Positions 44,979-52,557 of a stretch of DNA of 64,000 bases are shown here, one piece after another. A program made the translations under genes and the position numbers. The notes beneath the pieces were generated by a model. That model was not told the origin of the DNA and made no database searches. It worked only from the letters and a program-made list of their open reading frames with translations. Source of the DNA: Bryobacterales bacterium (GTDB lineage: Bacteria; Acidobacteriota; Terriglobia; Bryobacterales; Bryobacteraceae). Position 1 is the stretch's first letter. The number at the start of each line of letters is the position of its first letter. The stretch lies in NCBI GenBank assembly GCA_947446025.1, contig CANFEY010000016.1, positions 1-64,000 of the forward strand. Reading direction: 5' to 3'.

Positions 44979-45317
44979 ATGCAGACAGTTTCGATGGGAT
45001 TGATTCGCGTGCCCACTCCCGGGGTGCCGGTGCGGATTTGCAGCGACGAATCGTTGAATGTGGTGATGATGGTCATTCGCACGGTGCCGGGGTTTACGGG
45101 AAAGACGTATGTGGGGATCATGGGGATGGACCGGTTGACGGTCAACAGGACCGGCGTGGTGCGGATCTTCAGCGAGCCGCCGGCGTTTGGTCCGCAGGAT
45201 GGGGAAGTGTTTCCGCCGTATCCGAGCGGGCAGTCGAATGTGATTCGTCCGGCGGATTTTTGGGTGGATGCGGATGTGGCGGACGAGGGGGTTACGGTGA
45301 CGTGTTACGTGGCGTGA
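44979..45317 (+). CDS. Small protein, last of the cassette
   Basis: 112 residues, GGAGGG site 4 nt before the ATG. No signal peptide. MQTVSMGLIRVPTPGVPVRI resembles a beta-rich start like that of the first cassette gene (about the same size). Its end overlaps the convergent GH97 gene by 26 bp. Confidence 0.6.
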   Translation: MQTVSMGLIRVPTPGVPVRICSDESLNVVMMVIRTVPGFTGKTYVGIMGMDRLTVNRTGVVRIFSEPPAFGPQDGEVFPPYPSGQSNVIRPADFWVDADVADEGVTVTCYVA

Positions 45318-47160
45318 AGCGGATGGCTGCGCCACCTCCCGACGCCAGGTTCAGGCGTAGGGCTTGGGTGGAGCGGACGGTGCGGGTTTCGCGAGGGCTG
45401 TCGGAGTAGATTTCGGCGGTGTATTCGCCGGGGCCTAGGAAGTCCAGGGGGACGTTGATTTCGCGGGCGGTCCAGTTGGTGATGGCTCCGAGGAACCATT
45501 CGTTGTTGCGGGCGCGGGCGATGGCCACGTATTCGCCTACTTCGCCGGCGAGCGCGCGGGTCTGGTCCCAGGATGCGGGCACGGCCCTGATGAAGTCCAA
45601 ATCCTTCTGGCCTTGGTAGGCGGCGGGCGGGTCGGCCAGGGTCTGGAGGCCGCTTTCGAAGACGACCATCAGGGCGAGCTGGTGGGCTCGGGTGCCGAGC
45701 GAGGTGCCGGGCTGGAACTGCTCGCGGGTGGCATTGCGGAACGCGCCGGGGGCGTAATCCATGGGTCCGGTCAGCATGCGGGTGAAGGCGAGCATCACGT
45801 TGTGTTGGGGGGTCACGCGGGCACCTTGCTTGGCGTATTCCGAACCCATGACGGCTTCGACGGAGATGACGTTGGGGTAGGTGCGCTGCATGCCGTCGGG
45901 TTTGTAGGCTCCGTGGAAGTCGAGCATCAGGCGGTGTGCGGCGGCTTTGGCAGCGGCTTGGTGATAGAACGCAACCATGGAGGCGTCGTCGCGATTCATG
46001 CCATCGATCTTCACGCCGCGCAGACCCCATTTTTCAAACTGCGCGAAGGCGTCATCCATTTGCGATTCCACAGCGCGCCAATTCGCGGTGAGCCAGAGGT
46101 CTACGTTCCTTTGCCTGGCGTAGGCGAGGAGACCGGGAAGGTCAAATTCGGGCTTCAATAGGTCGCCCTGCGACTCGTCGAGCACCACGTATTCCAGCGA
46201 GGAGGCTGCCGCGAAATCGATGGCGCTCTTGGCCGCAGCCGCGGGAGCGTTGACAGCCTTGCCGGGGCGAATCCACGAAGTGTCAGTAAGCTTGGTAGGG
46301 CGATTCAAGCTCGTGACGATGTTGGACTCGATCAACTTCAGCGGCGAATCCGCGATCAGCAGCACCCGCCACGGTGAGACGAATGGAGTGGGCATGTTCA
46401 GCGCCATCCCGGACCCATCCACTAGCGGAGCCAGACGGGCACGCATCATCTTACCTTCGGCGTGCTCCAGGTAGAGGCCCGCGTACTCATCGAGGTCGGC
46501 TTCGGTGACGGCGACCCAGCCCACCCCGGGCTGCTCGACCAGAAACGGCAGACCGACTAGAGATTCGGGGTGAATTCCGCTCAGTGTCACCTTGCTGAAC
46601 TGTTCTTCGTAGCCGGTCTGGAAGCCGCGCAGCAGCAGCGGGTAGGCTTCGCTGTCTTTGGCGAAGGCGAACTCAGTAATCTCGTTGGGCGAAACGAAAC
46701 TCAGCAGCGGCGAGGTGGCGGCGATCACGTAGCGGAAGGCCACGCCGTCGTTGAATGCGCGCACTTCCATGGTCAGGCGCCGGCCCAGCGACCCGTTTTG
46801 CAGATACTCGGCAACCACTTCGTTGTAGTGGTTGCGAACCAGCTTGCTCTTGCCCGAAGGCAGCGAGTACGTTTCATCCACGGTCTCGCGCGAAGTGGTC
46901 ATCAGCCCGAGCTTGTGTCCAAGCGGCAGCGCGTTGTCGATGTCGTAGCCAAGATGCGAGGCTTCGATGAGCGGCTTGCTGTTGAAGTCCACGCTGTAGA
47001 CCAGGTGCGGGTGGGGCAGGCCTTTGTCCCACGGCTCACCGTCGAACATGCGGAATTCGATGCGTCCGTCGGGGGAGTTGACGGTGACGACGTCTTCAGC
47101 CGCCCAAGCGGGTGCGGCCAAAAACAAAACGAGCGCGGCCTGGTAGAACGTACGGAACAT
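45292..47160 (-). CDS. Glycoside hydrolase family 97
   Basis: 622 residues, signal peptide (MFRTFYQAALVLFLAAPAWA). GH97 layout: an N-terminal beta-sandwich (about 25-290), a TIM barrel with LTANWRAVESQMDDAFAQFE, GVKIDGMNRDDASMVAFYHQ, LMLDFHGAYKPDGMQRTYPN and SVEAVMGSEYAKQG, and a C-terminal beta domain. The Asp in GVKIDGM and the Glu in SVEAVMG are the likely catalytic sites, matching an alpha-galactosidase or alpha-glucosidase-like member. The ribosome site and ATG lie in the loop of a large hairpin (47125-47195). Confidence 0.88.
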   Translation of the reverse strand: MFRTFYQAALVLFLAAPAWAAEDVVTVNSPDGRIEFRMFDGEPWDKGLPHPHLVYSVDFNSKPLIEASHLGYDIDNALPLGHKLGLMTTSRETVDETYSLPSGKSKLVRNHYNEVVAEYLQNGSLGRRLTMEVRAFNDGVAFRYVIAATSPLLSFVSPNEITEFAFAKDSEAYPLLLRGFQTGYEEQFSKVTLSGIHPESLVGLPFLVEQPGVGWVAVTEADLDEYAGLYLEHAEGKMMRARLAPLVDGSGMALNMPTPFVSPWRVLLIADSPLKLIESNIVTSLNRPTKLTDTSWIRPGKAVNAPAAAAKSAIDFAAASSLEYVVLDESQGDLLKPEFDLPGLLAYARQRNVDLWLTANWRAVESQMDDAFAQFEKWGLRGVKIDGMNRDDASMVAFYHQAAAKAAAHRLMLDFHGAYKPDGMQRTYPNVISVEAVMGSEYAKQGARVTPQHNVMLAFTRMLTGPMDYAPGAFRNATREQFQPGTSLGTRAHQLALMVVFESGLQTLADPPAAYQGQKDLDFIRAVPASWDQTRALAGEVGEYVAIARARNNEWFLGAITNWTAREINVPLDFLGPGEYTAEIYSDSPRETRTVRSTQALRLNLASGGGAAIRFTPRNTSP

Positions 47161-47195
47161 CTCCGTTCCTATTCTACCGGACCGCGCTCGTTTTG
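47125..47195 (-). terminator. Large hairpin between csp and the GH97 gene, terminator- or attenuator-like
   Basis: On the minus strand: CAAAACGAGCGCGG pairs with CCGCGCTCGTTTTG (14 bp), then U-G and C-G pairs, GGTAGAA with TTCTACC (7 bp), and GGAAC with GTTCC (5 bp). The closing loop is GGAGAT: the GH97 Shine-Dalgarno GGAG and the AT of its ATG. The stem is followed by TTTTT, the signal of an intrinsic terminator, inside the signal-peptide codons. Confidence 0.7.
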
Positions 47196-47209
47196 AAATT
47201 CGTCAGTTC

Positions 47210-47413
47210 TTAGAGGAGAGTGACCTGCTCAGCTTGCAGGCCCTTGGGTCCCTTTTTCACAACGAAGGACACCTTGGCACCTTCTTCGAGGGTGCGGTAG
47301 CCGCCCGCTTCAATCGCGGAGTAGTGCACAAACACATCTTCGCCGTTTTCGCGCGCCAGGAATCCGAATCCCTTCGCAGCATTGAACCACTTTACGGTCC
47401 CGTTTTCTTTCAT
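47210..47413 (-). CDS. Cold-shock-domain protein (CspA type)
   Basis: 67 residues, one cold-shock domain with RNP1 KGFGFL and RNP2 DVFVHY. RNA chaperone. Lies upstream of GH97 on the same strand, 49 bp away, with the hairpin of 47125-47195 in between; a T-rich leader and GAAGAA-type site precede the ATG. Confidence 0.95.
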   Translation of the reverse strand: MKENGTVKWFNAAKGFGFLARENGEDVFVHYSAIEAGGYRTLEEGAKVSFVVKKGPKGLQAEQVTLL

Positions 47414-47603
47414 ATCTATAATTCTTCTTTCTAGCTTTGGTTCCGGAAATCGTTGAGGCGGGTGTAAGCGGGTAGGCTCTAACTGCGGGGTTCAAGCGAT
47501 GTTACTGGACTCCTGTTGCTACTTGGACAGTATCACGGTTGGAAGGGCGGGCGCAATGGGGTTGTTACCGGTTCCGTTGGGTGAGCCAGAGCCGCAGGGA
47601 TTC

Positions 47604-47864
47604 TTACGTCTCCCCAGACCGCTTGCCCTCGAGCAGGCTCGCCACCCGAATGTCTTCGTCCAGGTGCGGCCAATGGATACCTTCGCCGCCGCCGATGAAC
47701 CGCCAGTGGCTGCGTTCCTCGGCCGTCCCATGCGCGAGGCGGGGGAACCAGGTTATCGGTACACTCACGGAGCGGCCATCTGCCAGGTCCACTGTTAGCG
47801 TGTCCTCGCGAACAACAACGGCCCGCGCAGTCGCGTCCTGTAAGCTAGCTACCAAAGTACTCAT
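47604..47864 (-). CDS. DUF2442 protein
   Basis: 86 residues: DTLTVDLADGRSVSVPITWF is the DUF2442 core. DUF2442 and DUF4160 genes usually come as a pair and are thought to be a toxin-antitoxin-like unit. Its ATG overlaps the end of the DUF4160 frame by 20 bp. The partner is broken. Confidence 0.8.
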   Translation of the reverse strand: MSTLVASLQDATARAVVVREDTLTVDLADGRSVSVPITWFPRLAHGTAEERSHWRFIGGGEGIHWPHLDEDIRVASLLEGKRSGET

Positions 47865-48081
47865 GCCACGACCTCACGAGCAGTTCTCGATGCTCGTCCA
47901 CTATTCTCTCAATTTGCCGCAACTCTGCTGGAGCAAATCCTTTGCTTTCCGCCAGCCGGACTGGATCGAGCCAGAACTTTGCTTGGCTCCCATCCCGCTC
48001 GACGTGGATGTGAACCGGCTCGTCGCCATCCGCCGATTAGAAGAAGAAACGATTAGGACCGATACGAAGTACGGTTGGCAA
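47845..48081 (-). pseudogene. DUF4160 gene with one in-frame stop
   Basis: From the TTG at 48081 (TAAACT box 7 nt upstream): MPTVLRIGPNRFFF, then TAA at 48039-48037 where relatives have Tyr, then SADGDEPVHIHVERDGSQAK and FWLDPVRLAESKGFAPAELR through WHEYFG. The rest is normal length (79 codons). The change is a single-base TAT/TAC to TAA. Confidence 0.75.
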
Positions 48082-48172
48082 CACTCTCAGTTTACATCCT
48101 CATCTTGGTTGCGCTCAGCCCCGGAGTTGCTTCCTGGCCGCATGCGGTCGCGCTGGCTCACGAGGTGGGAAT

Positions 48173-48559
48173 CTACTCGCCCGGCTTTTCCACTGGCAGG
48201 CCGGCCTGATTCCACGCGCGCCAGCCGCCGTCGAGGGAGATCGGATTTTCGTAGCCCATCTTGCGGAGGTTGTCGGCGACCAGGGCGCTGCGGAATCCGC
48301 CGCCGCAATAAAGGACCAGCGTGGCCGACTTGTCGGGGACCTTGGTTTCGATGTCGCGCTCAATGGTGCCCTTGCTCAGGTGGACGGCTCCGGCGGCGTG
48401 CCCGGCCTGCCATTCGAGGTCCTCGCGGGTGTCCACCAGGATGTGGCCTTCGCGGGGCATGGACTGATACTGCTCGATGGTCACTTCGCGGATGCGGGAT
48501 TTGGCGTCATTCACGATGGCGAGGAAGCCGGGATTGTGGCCGGTGTGCGGGATGCTCAT
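48173..48559 (-). CDS. Single-domain rhodanese-like protein
   Basis: 128 residues from the ATG at 48559 (TACACT box 7 nt upstream; a frame to 48601 is open but has no start). Rhodanese fold with the active-site loop YCGGGFRSA (catalytic Cys), preceded by DTREDLEW and AGAVHLSKG. It may carry sulfur or act as a redox or stress protein. Confidence 0.85.
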   Translation of the reverse strand: MSIPHTGHNPGFLAIVNDAKSRIREVTIEQYQSMPREGHILVDTREDLEWQAGHAAGAVHLSKGTIERDIETKVPDKSATLVLYCGGGFRSALVADNLRKMGYENPISLDGGWRAWNQAGLPVEKPGE

Positions 48560-48658
48560 GGGTACCAGTGTAGGGGAAAAGATCGGTGTCAGACACCACA
48601 ACTCCCGAACTGTGACACAATAACAGAGACCCGATTCTTACTCACCGGTTCTCTCGCA

Positions 48659-50326
48659 ATGACCCACGCTGATCTCCCTGAAATGCCCGACGCATCTCCT
48701 GAAGCCCTACAAGATACGTCCTTCGGCGACATACTCTCTGAATTCGACAAAGCCCACCACAGTGAAGGCGGGACGATGGAGGGCACCGTTGTTTCGGTGA
48801 CGCCTGACGGGGTGTTCGTCGACATCGGCCGCAAGATGGACGGTATGCTGCCTCCTGATCCCCGGTTGACGCCGGGCGTGAAGGTGGTGGTCTCCATCCG
48901 CGGGCGCGATGAGGACGGGACCATTTTGCTCTCGACCTTGAAGGTTGAGATTCCGAAAGACTGGTCGGGCCTTGAAGCTGCGTTCGCCAACAAGAGCACG
49001 ATCTCCGGCACCGTGACCGAAGCTGTCAAGGGCGGACTACGCGTCGATGTAGGCATGCGCGCGTTCATGCCGGCCTCCCGCAGCGGCGTGCGCGATGTGT
49101 CGGATCTGGCGAAGCTCGTTGGGCAGACCATTGAGTGCCGCATCACCAAGCTCGACAAAGAAGCCGAGGATTTGGTGGTGGACCGGCGCGTGATTCTCGA
49201 AGAGCTCGAGAAGCAGGCCAAGCAGGCGGCGTTTGAAGGATTGCAGGAAGGCGCGGTGGTGCGCGGCACGATTCGCTCGTTGACCGACTTCGGCGCGTTC
49301 GTGGACCTGGGCGGCATCGACGGCCTGCTGCACATTTCCGACATGATGTACGCTCGCGGCGCGAAGCCGGCGGATGTGGTCAAGGCGGGCGATGTGCTCG
49401 ACGTCAAGATTCTGAAGATCAGCCGCGAGAAGCGCAAGATCTCGCTGGGGCTGAAGCAACTGCAACCCGATCCGTGGGAAGCGGCGGCGAGCAAGTACGA
49501 AGCCGGGCAGCGCATTCAAGGCAAGGTAGCCCGCGTGGCCGACTTCGGCGCGTTTATCGAACTAGAGCCGGGCCTGGAAGGCTTGATCCACGTTTCCGAA
49601 ATGTCCTGGACGCGGCGCAATGTTCGTGCGCAGGACGTGGTGAAGGAAGGCGAGCTTGTGGATGCCGTGATCCTGGGCGTGAACGTCGCTGACAAGCGCA
49701 TCGCGCTGGGCCTGAAGCAGGCGTTGGGTGATCCGTGGGAAGAAGCGGTTTCGAAGCACCCGCTGGGCGCGACGGCGGAGGCTCCTATCACGAGCCTGGC
49801 GCAGTTCGGTGCGTTCGTCGATATGGGCGGCGGCATCGAAGGCATGATTCACATCGGTGACATCACCAATGAGAAACGCCTGAACCATCCCAACGAGATG
49901 TTGAAGATGGGCCAGGTGGTCAAGGCCGTGGTGACGGAGATTGATAAATCCAAGCGCCGAATGCGGTTGAGCATGAAGGCGCTGGAGCCGACGTCGGTGG
50001 ACGAGTTCCTGGCGGAGAACAAAGTCGGCGATGTGGTCACGGGCCGCGTTGTCGGCGTCTCCGGCGGGCGCATAAAGGTTGAACTGGGCGAAGGCGTCAC
50101 CGCTTACGCGCCGCAGCCCGAAGCGAAGAAGGAAACCGCGTCGACCAGCGGCGGAGCGAAGGTGGACCTGTCGTCGATGTCCGCCATGCTCGCCAGCAAA
50201 TGGAAAACCGGCGGTGGGGATAGCAAGTCCAGTGAGCCGGAAGGCATCCGCACGGGACAAGTGCGCAGCTTCAAGATTTCCGCAATTGATGTGGAGAAGA
50301 AGCGCATCGACGTGGAGTTGCAGTAA
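48659..50326 (+). CDS. rpsA: 30S ribosomal protein S1
   Basis: 555 residues from the ATG at 48659 (the longer open frame upstream has no conserved residues). Six S1/OB-fold repeats (starting EGTVVSVTPDGVFVDIG, TISGTVTEAVKGGLRVD, GTIRSLTDFGAFVDLG, GKVARVADFGAFIELEP, ITSLAQFGAFVDMGG and GRVVGVSGGRIKVELG) with linkers. S1 binds mRNA leaders for translation; leaderless transcripts in the same region do not need it, which is notable given the many candidates nearby. Confidence 0.94.
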   Translation: MTHADLPEMPDASPEALQDTSFGDILSEFDKAHHSEGGTMEGTVVSVTPDGVFVDIGRKMDGMLPPDPRLTPGVKVVVSIRGRDEDGTILLSTLKVEIPKDWSGLEAAFANKSTISGTVTEAVKGGLRVDVGMRAFMPASRSGVRDVSDLAKLVGQTIECRITKLDKEAEDLVVDRRVILEELEKQAKQAAFEGLQEGAVVRGTIRSLTDFGAFVDLGGIDGLLHISDMMYARGAKPADVVKAGDVLDVKILKISREKRKISLGLKQLQPDPWEAAASKYEAGQRIQGKVARVADFGAFIELEPGLEGLIHVSEMSWTRRNVRAQDVVKEGELVDAVILGVNVADKRIALGLKQALGDPWEEAVSKHPLGATAEAPITSLAQFGAFVDMGGGIEGMIHIGDITNEKRLNHPNEMLKMGQVVKAVVTEIDKSKRRMRLSMKALEPTSVDEFLAENKVGDVVTGRVVGVSGGRIKVELGEGVTAYAPQPEAKKETASTSGGAKVDLSSMSAMLASKWKTGGGDSKSSEPEGIRTGQVRSFKISAIDVEKKRIDVELQ

Positions 50327-50346
50327 CCCACGCTGACGCGATGGGG

Positions 50347-51576
50347 CTATTTCTTCGACTTCGAGAAGAATCCGCCGAAGAGGCCGCCGAGGCCGCCGCT
50401 GGGGGCTGGTTTCTTGGGCTTGTCGGCGGGACCGCCGCCGCCGAGGCGTTCCGCTAGCTGTGCCACGCCCTTGCCGAACGGTGTGGCGGATGGCACGGGC
50501 TTGCCTTCCATTAGTGCGGCCTGCACGGCTTCATAGTCGCTGGGGATGGTCTCGAACACTTCGGTGTGCAGAGCCGTGCCGATCACGTCGCGATTCAAGC
50601 CCACATCGCGCTGGTAGCGGTTCACCACCAAGCGTGTTTTCCACTTGCCGATCTTATTGGCGTCCAGGTAGGTGAGCGCGCGCTGTGCCGATTGCAGCGC
50701 GGGGAGTTCGTTGGTGGTTACCAACAGCAGTTCCGTGGCCGCCCTGGCCTGACTCAGGTTCCACTCGCCGTACACGCTACCGGTATCCACCACCACCACG
50801 TCGTACTGGTGGCGGGCGTAGTTGAGGATTGGAGAGGCGTCCACCGATTGGGGAATGCCGGTGACGGCCAAATCGGGAGCCAGCAGCACGTCGATACCGC
50901 CGGAGGTGGTGATCGTGGTCTGCCATAGATCCGGATCCAATTCGTGGCCTCGCTGCAAGACATCCATGAAGCTGAAGGAAGACTTCAGCTTCAGCAGGAA
51001 CGACATGGTGCCGGCCAGCGGGTCCAGATCGGCCAGCAGGATGCGTTTCGCACCCATGCGCTTCCACTGGAACGCCAGATTGCAGGCCAGCGTGGTGGCT
51101 CCGCAGGCTCCCTTGGCCGGCATGACTACGATGATTTTTGCCTGCTGGGGTTCGGAGGAAGCGTCGGAAGCCGGCTGTAGCCGGGAGACCTTGCTCAGGG
51201 CGGCTTCTACCTGATCCGGGGTAACGGGACGAATTAGAAAATCGGCTGCCCCGGCGCGCAGACACTTCAAGATGGAGTCCGGATCGTTGCCCGCGAGTAC
51301 GGCCAGAACCTGGGTGCCGTTCAGGTGGGCTAGTTCGCCAAGCAGGGCCAGGGCCTGGTCCTGGCTGGAGGCGATATCCAGGAAAATGAGCTGGGAGGCG
51401 CACGCCCCGAGCTGCGAATTGACATCCCTGGGGGAGGGGTAGGAGCTCTGGTGGGTCAGGGGAACGCCCGCAAGCTGTTGCGTCAGGAGGGGTTCCAGCT
51501 CCGCTGTCAGCGGGCGGTCCGGACTGATTACGATTGCCCGCCGGGGTGTGGCGATGGCGGGGTCATGTCGCTGCAT
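50347..51576 (-). CDS. TadZ/CpaE-type pilus assembly ATPase
   Basis: 409 residues: an N-terminal receiver-like domain (about 15-135, LIFLDIASSQDQALALLGEL) without obvious kinase motif, then a MinD-type ATPase with the deviant Walker A KGACGATTLACNLAF, DLDPLAGTMSFL and VVVDTGSVYGEWN. The tail is Gly/Lys-rich. CpaE/TadZ locates the Tad pilus machinery. Its promoter region faces the LuxR regulator at 51750. The other tad genes lie 38 kb away (10.5-12.6 kb). Confidence 0.88.
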   Translation of the reverse strand: MQRHDPAIATPRRAIVISPDRPLTAELEPLLTQQLAGVPLTHQSSYPSPRDVNSQLGACASQLIFLDIASSQDQALALLGELAHLNGTQVLAVLAGNDPDSILKCLRAGAADFLIRPVTPDQVEAALSKVSRLQPASDASSEPQQAKIIVVMPAKGACGATTLACNLAFQWKRMGAKRILLADLDPLAGTMSFLLKLKSSFSFMDVLQRGHELDPDLWQTTITTSGGIDVLLAPDLAVTGIPQSVDASPILNYARHQYDVVVVDTGSVYGEWNLSQARAATELLLVTTNELPALQSAQRALTYLDANKIGKWKTRLVVNRYQRDVGLNRDVIGTALHTEVFETIPSDYEAVQAALMEGKPVPSATPFGKGVAQLAERLGGGGPADKPKKPAPSGGLGGLFGGFFSKSKK

Positions 51577-51749
51577 AATGTCGTCCGGGACAAATCTGAG
51601 AGCGTTTCAAGGGAAGTATTCGACTAACCCCGATCATAGCATGAGAGTCCGGGCGGCTTAATCGTACTTAAAGATTAGCAGGAAGGTGAATTCAGCTAAG
51701 GCGGAGATACTCCTCACCGATAAGGGAGCCAGCGCCAACCCATACTACT

Positions 51750-52451
51750 ATGACGACACCAATTGGAATCAACGATTTCCGGCCGATGGGCCCACTCCCG
51801 GTTGCGGAAGCGCCGCCGCTGGTCTCCATCTGTGATACCCAGCCCGTGACGGCGGAAGGAGTGCGAACGCTGTTGGCCGGGACCGGCGACCTGCAATTCG
51901 GGCAGGCGTGCGACTCGCTTCAGCAGGCCACACAGCAGCTAGAGGCGGATGCTTCGGGCGTTCTGATCCTGGACAAGGGATTCGGCATCCAGGCAGTTCT
52001 GGACTGGCTGGACCATTGGAAGACGAGTCCCGGTTACTCTTCCGCGGTAGGCATCGTGGTTTGGGGTGTCTCGGTGACCGAAGCGGAAGCCCTGCGGTTC
52101 CTGCAGGCGGGCGCGCGCGGAATCTTGCGGAAGACCGCCGGAGTTCCGTCGATCCTTTCCTGCTTGCGAACCGTGGCGGCGGGGAGGAGTTGGATGGAAG
52201 ATTGCGTGTTTCGCGACAACGGCCGGCCGGATCGCTATCCTCGCAGCGAACTCACTTCCCGCGAGCAGCAGGTCCTGGAGCTGGTGGAACAAGGCTACAA
52301 GAACAAAGAGATCGCCAGCGACTTGGGCATTCGTCCCGGCACGGTGAAGATCCACCTGAAGCATATCTTTGAAAAAACCGGCGTACGAGGACGCTATGGG
52401 CTCGCGCTGAGCGGGCTGCGGGATCGAGGGATGGTCTCGCTTCCTGCTTGA
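51750..52451 (+). CDS. LuxR/NarL-type response regulator (orphan)
   Basis: 233 residues. Receiver-like domain (about 25-145) with an Asp in GVLILDKGF and the Lys in ARGILRKTA, but with one acidic residue only at the N-terminal pocket (ICDTQPV). LuxR helix-turn-helix SREQQVLELVEQGYKNKEIA then GTVKIHLKHIFEKTGVRGRY. Divergent from the tadZ-type gene by 173 bp, so it probably controls Tad or is controlled with it. Paralogue of the regulator at 24861-25520. Confidence 0.85.
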   Translation: MTTPIGINDFRPMGPLPVAEAPPLVSICDTQPVTAEGVRTLLAGTGDLQFGQACDSLQQATQQLEADASGVLILDKGFGIQAVLDWLDHWKTSPGYSSAVGIVVWGVSVTEAEALRFLQAGARGILRKTAGVPSILSCLRTVAAGRSWMEDCVFRDNGRPDRYPRSELTSREQQVLELVEQGYKNKEIASDLGIRPGTVKIHLKHIFEKTGVRGRYGLALSGLRDRGMVSLPA

Positions 52452-52470
52452 AATACCTCGCGCGGCCACA

Positions 52471-52553
52471 GTGATAGAGTGCCAGGAGTGCCGCGTGCGG
52501 CAGGGTGATAGAGTGCCAGGAGTGCCGCGTGCGGCACGGTGATATAGTGATGG
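52471..52553 (+). repeat. 34-bp tandem repeat with -10-like boxes
   Basis: Two nearly identical units of 34 bp (52471-52504 and 52505-52538) and a third partial one. Each begins GTGATAGAGTG (GTGATATAGTG in the third) and contains GCCGCGTGCGGC, which can form a hairpin. The last copy holds TATAGT (52543-52548) 9 nt before the next GTG start. Confidence 0.7.
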
Positions 52554-52557
52554 TGAC

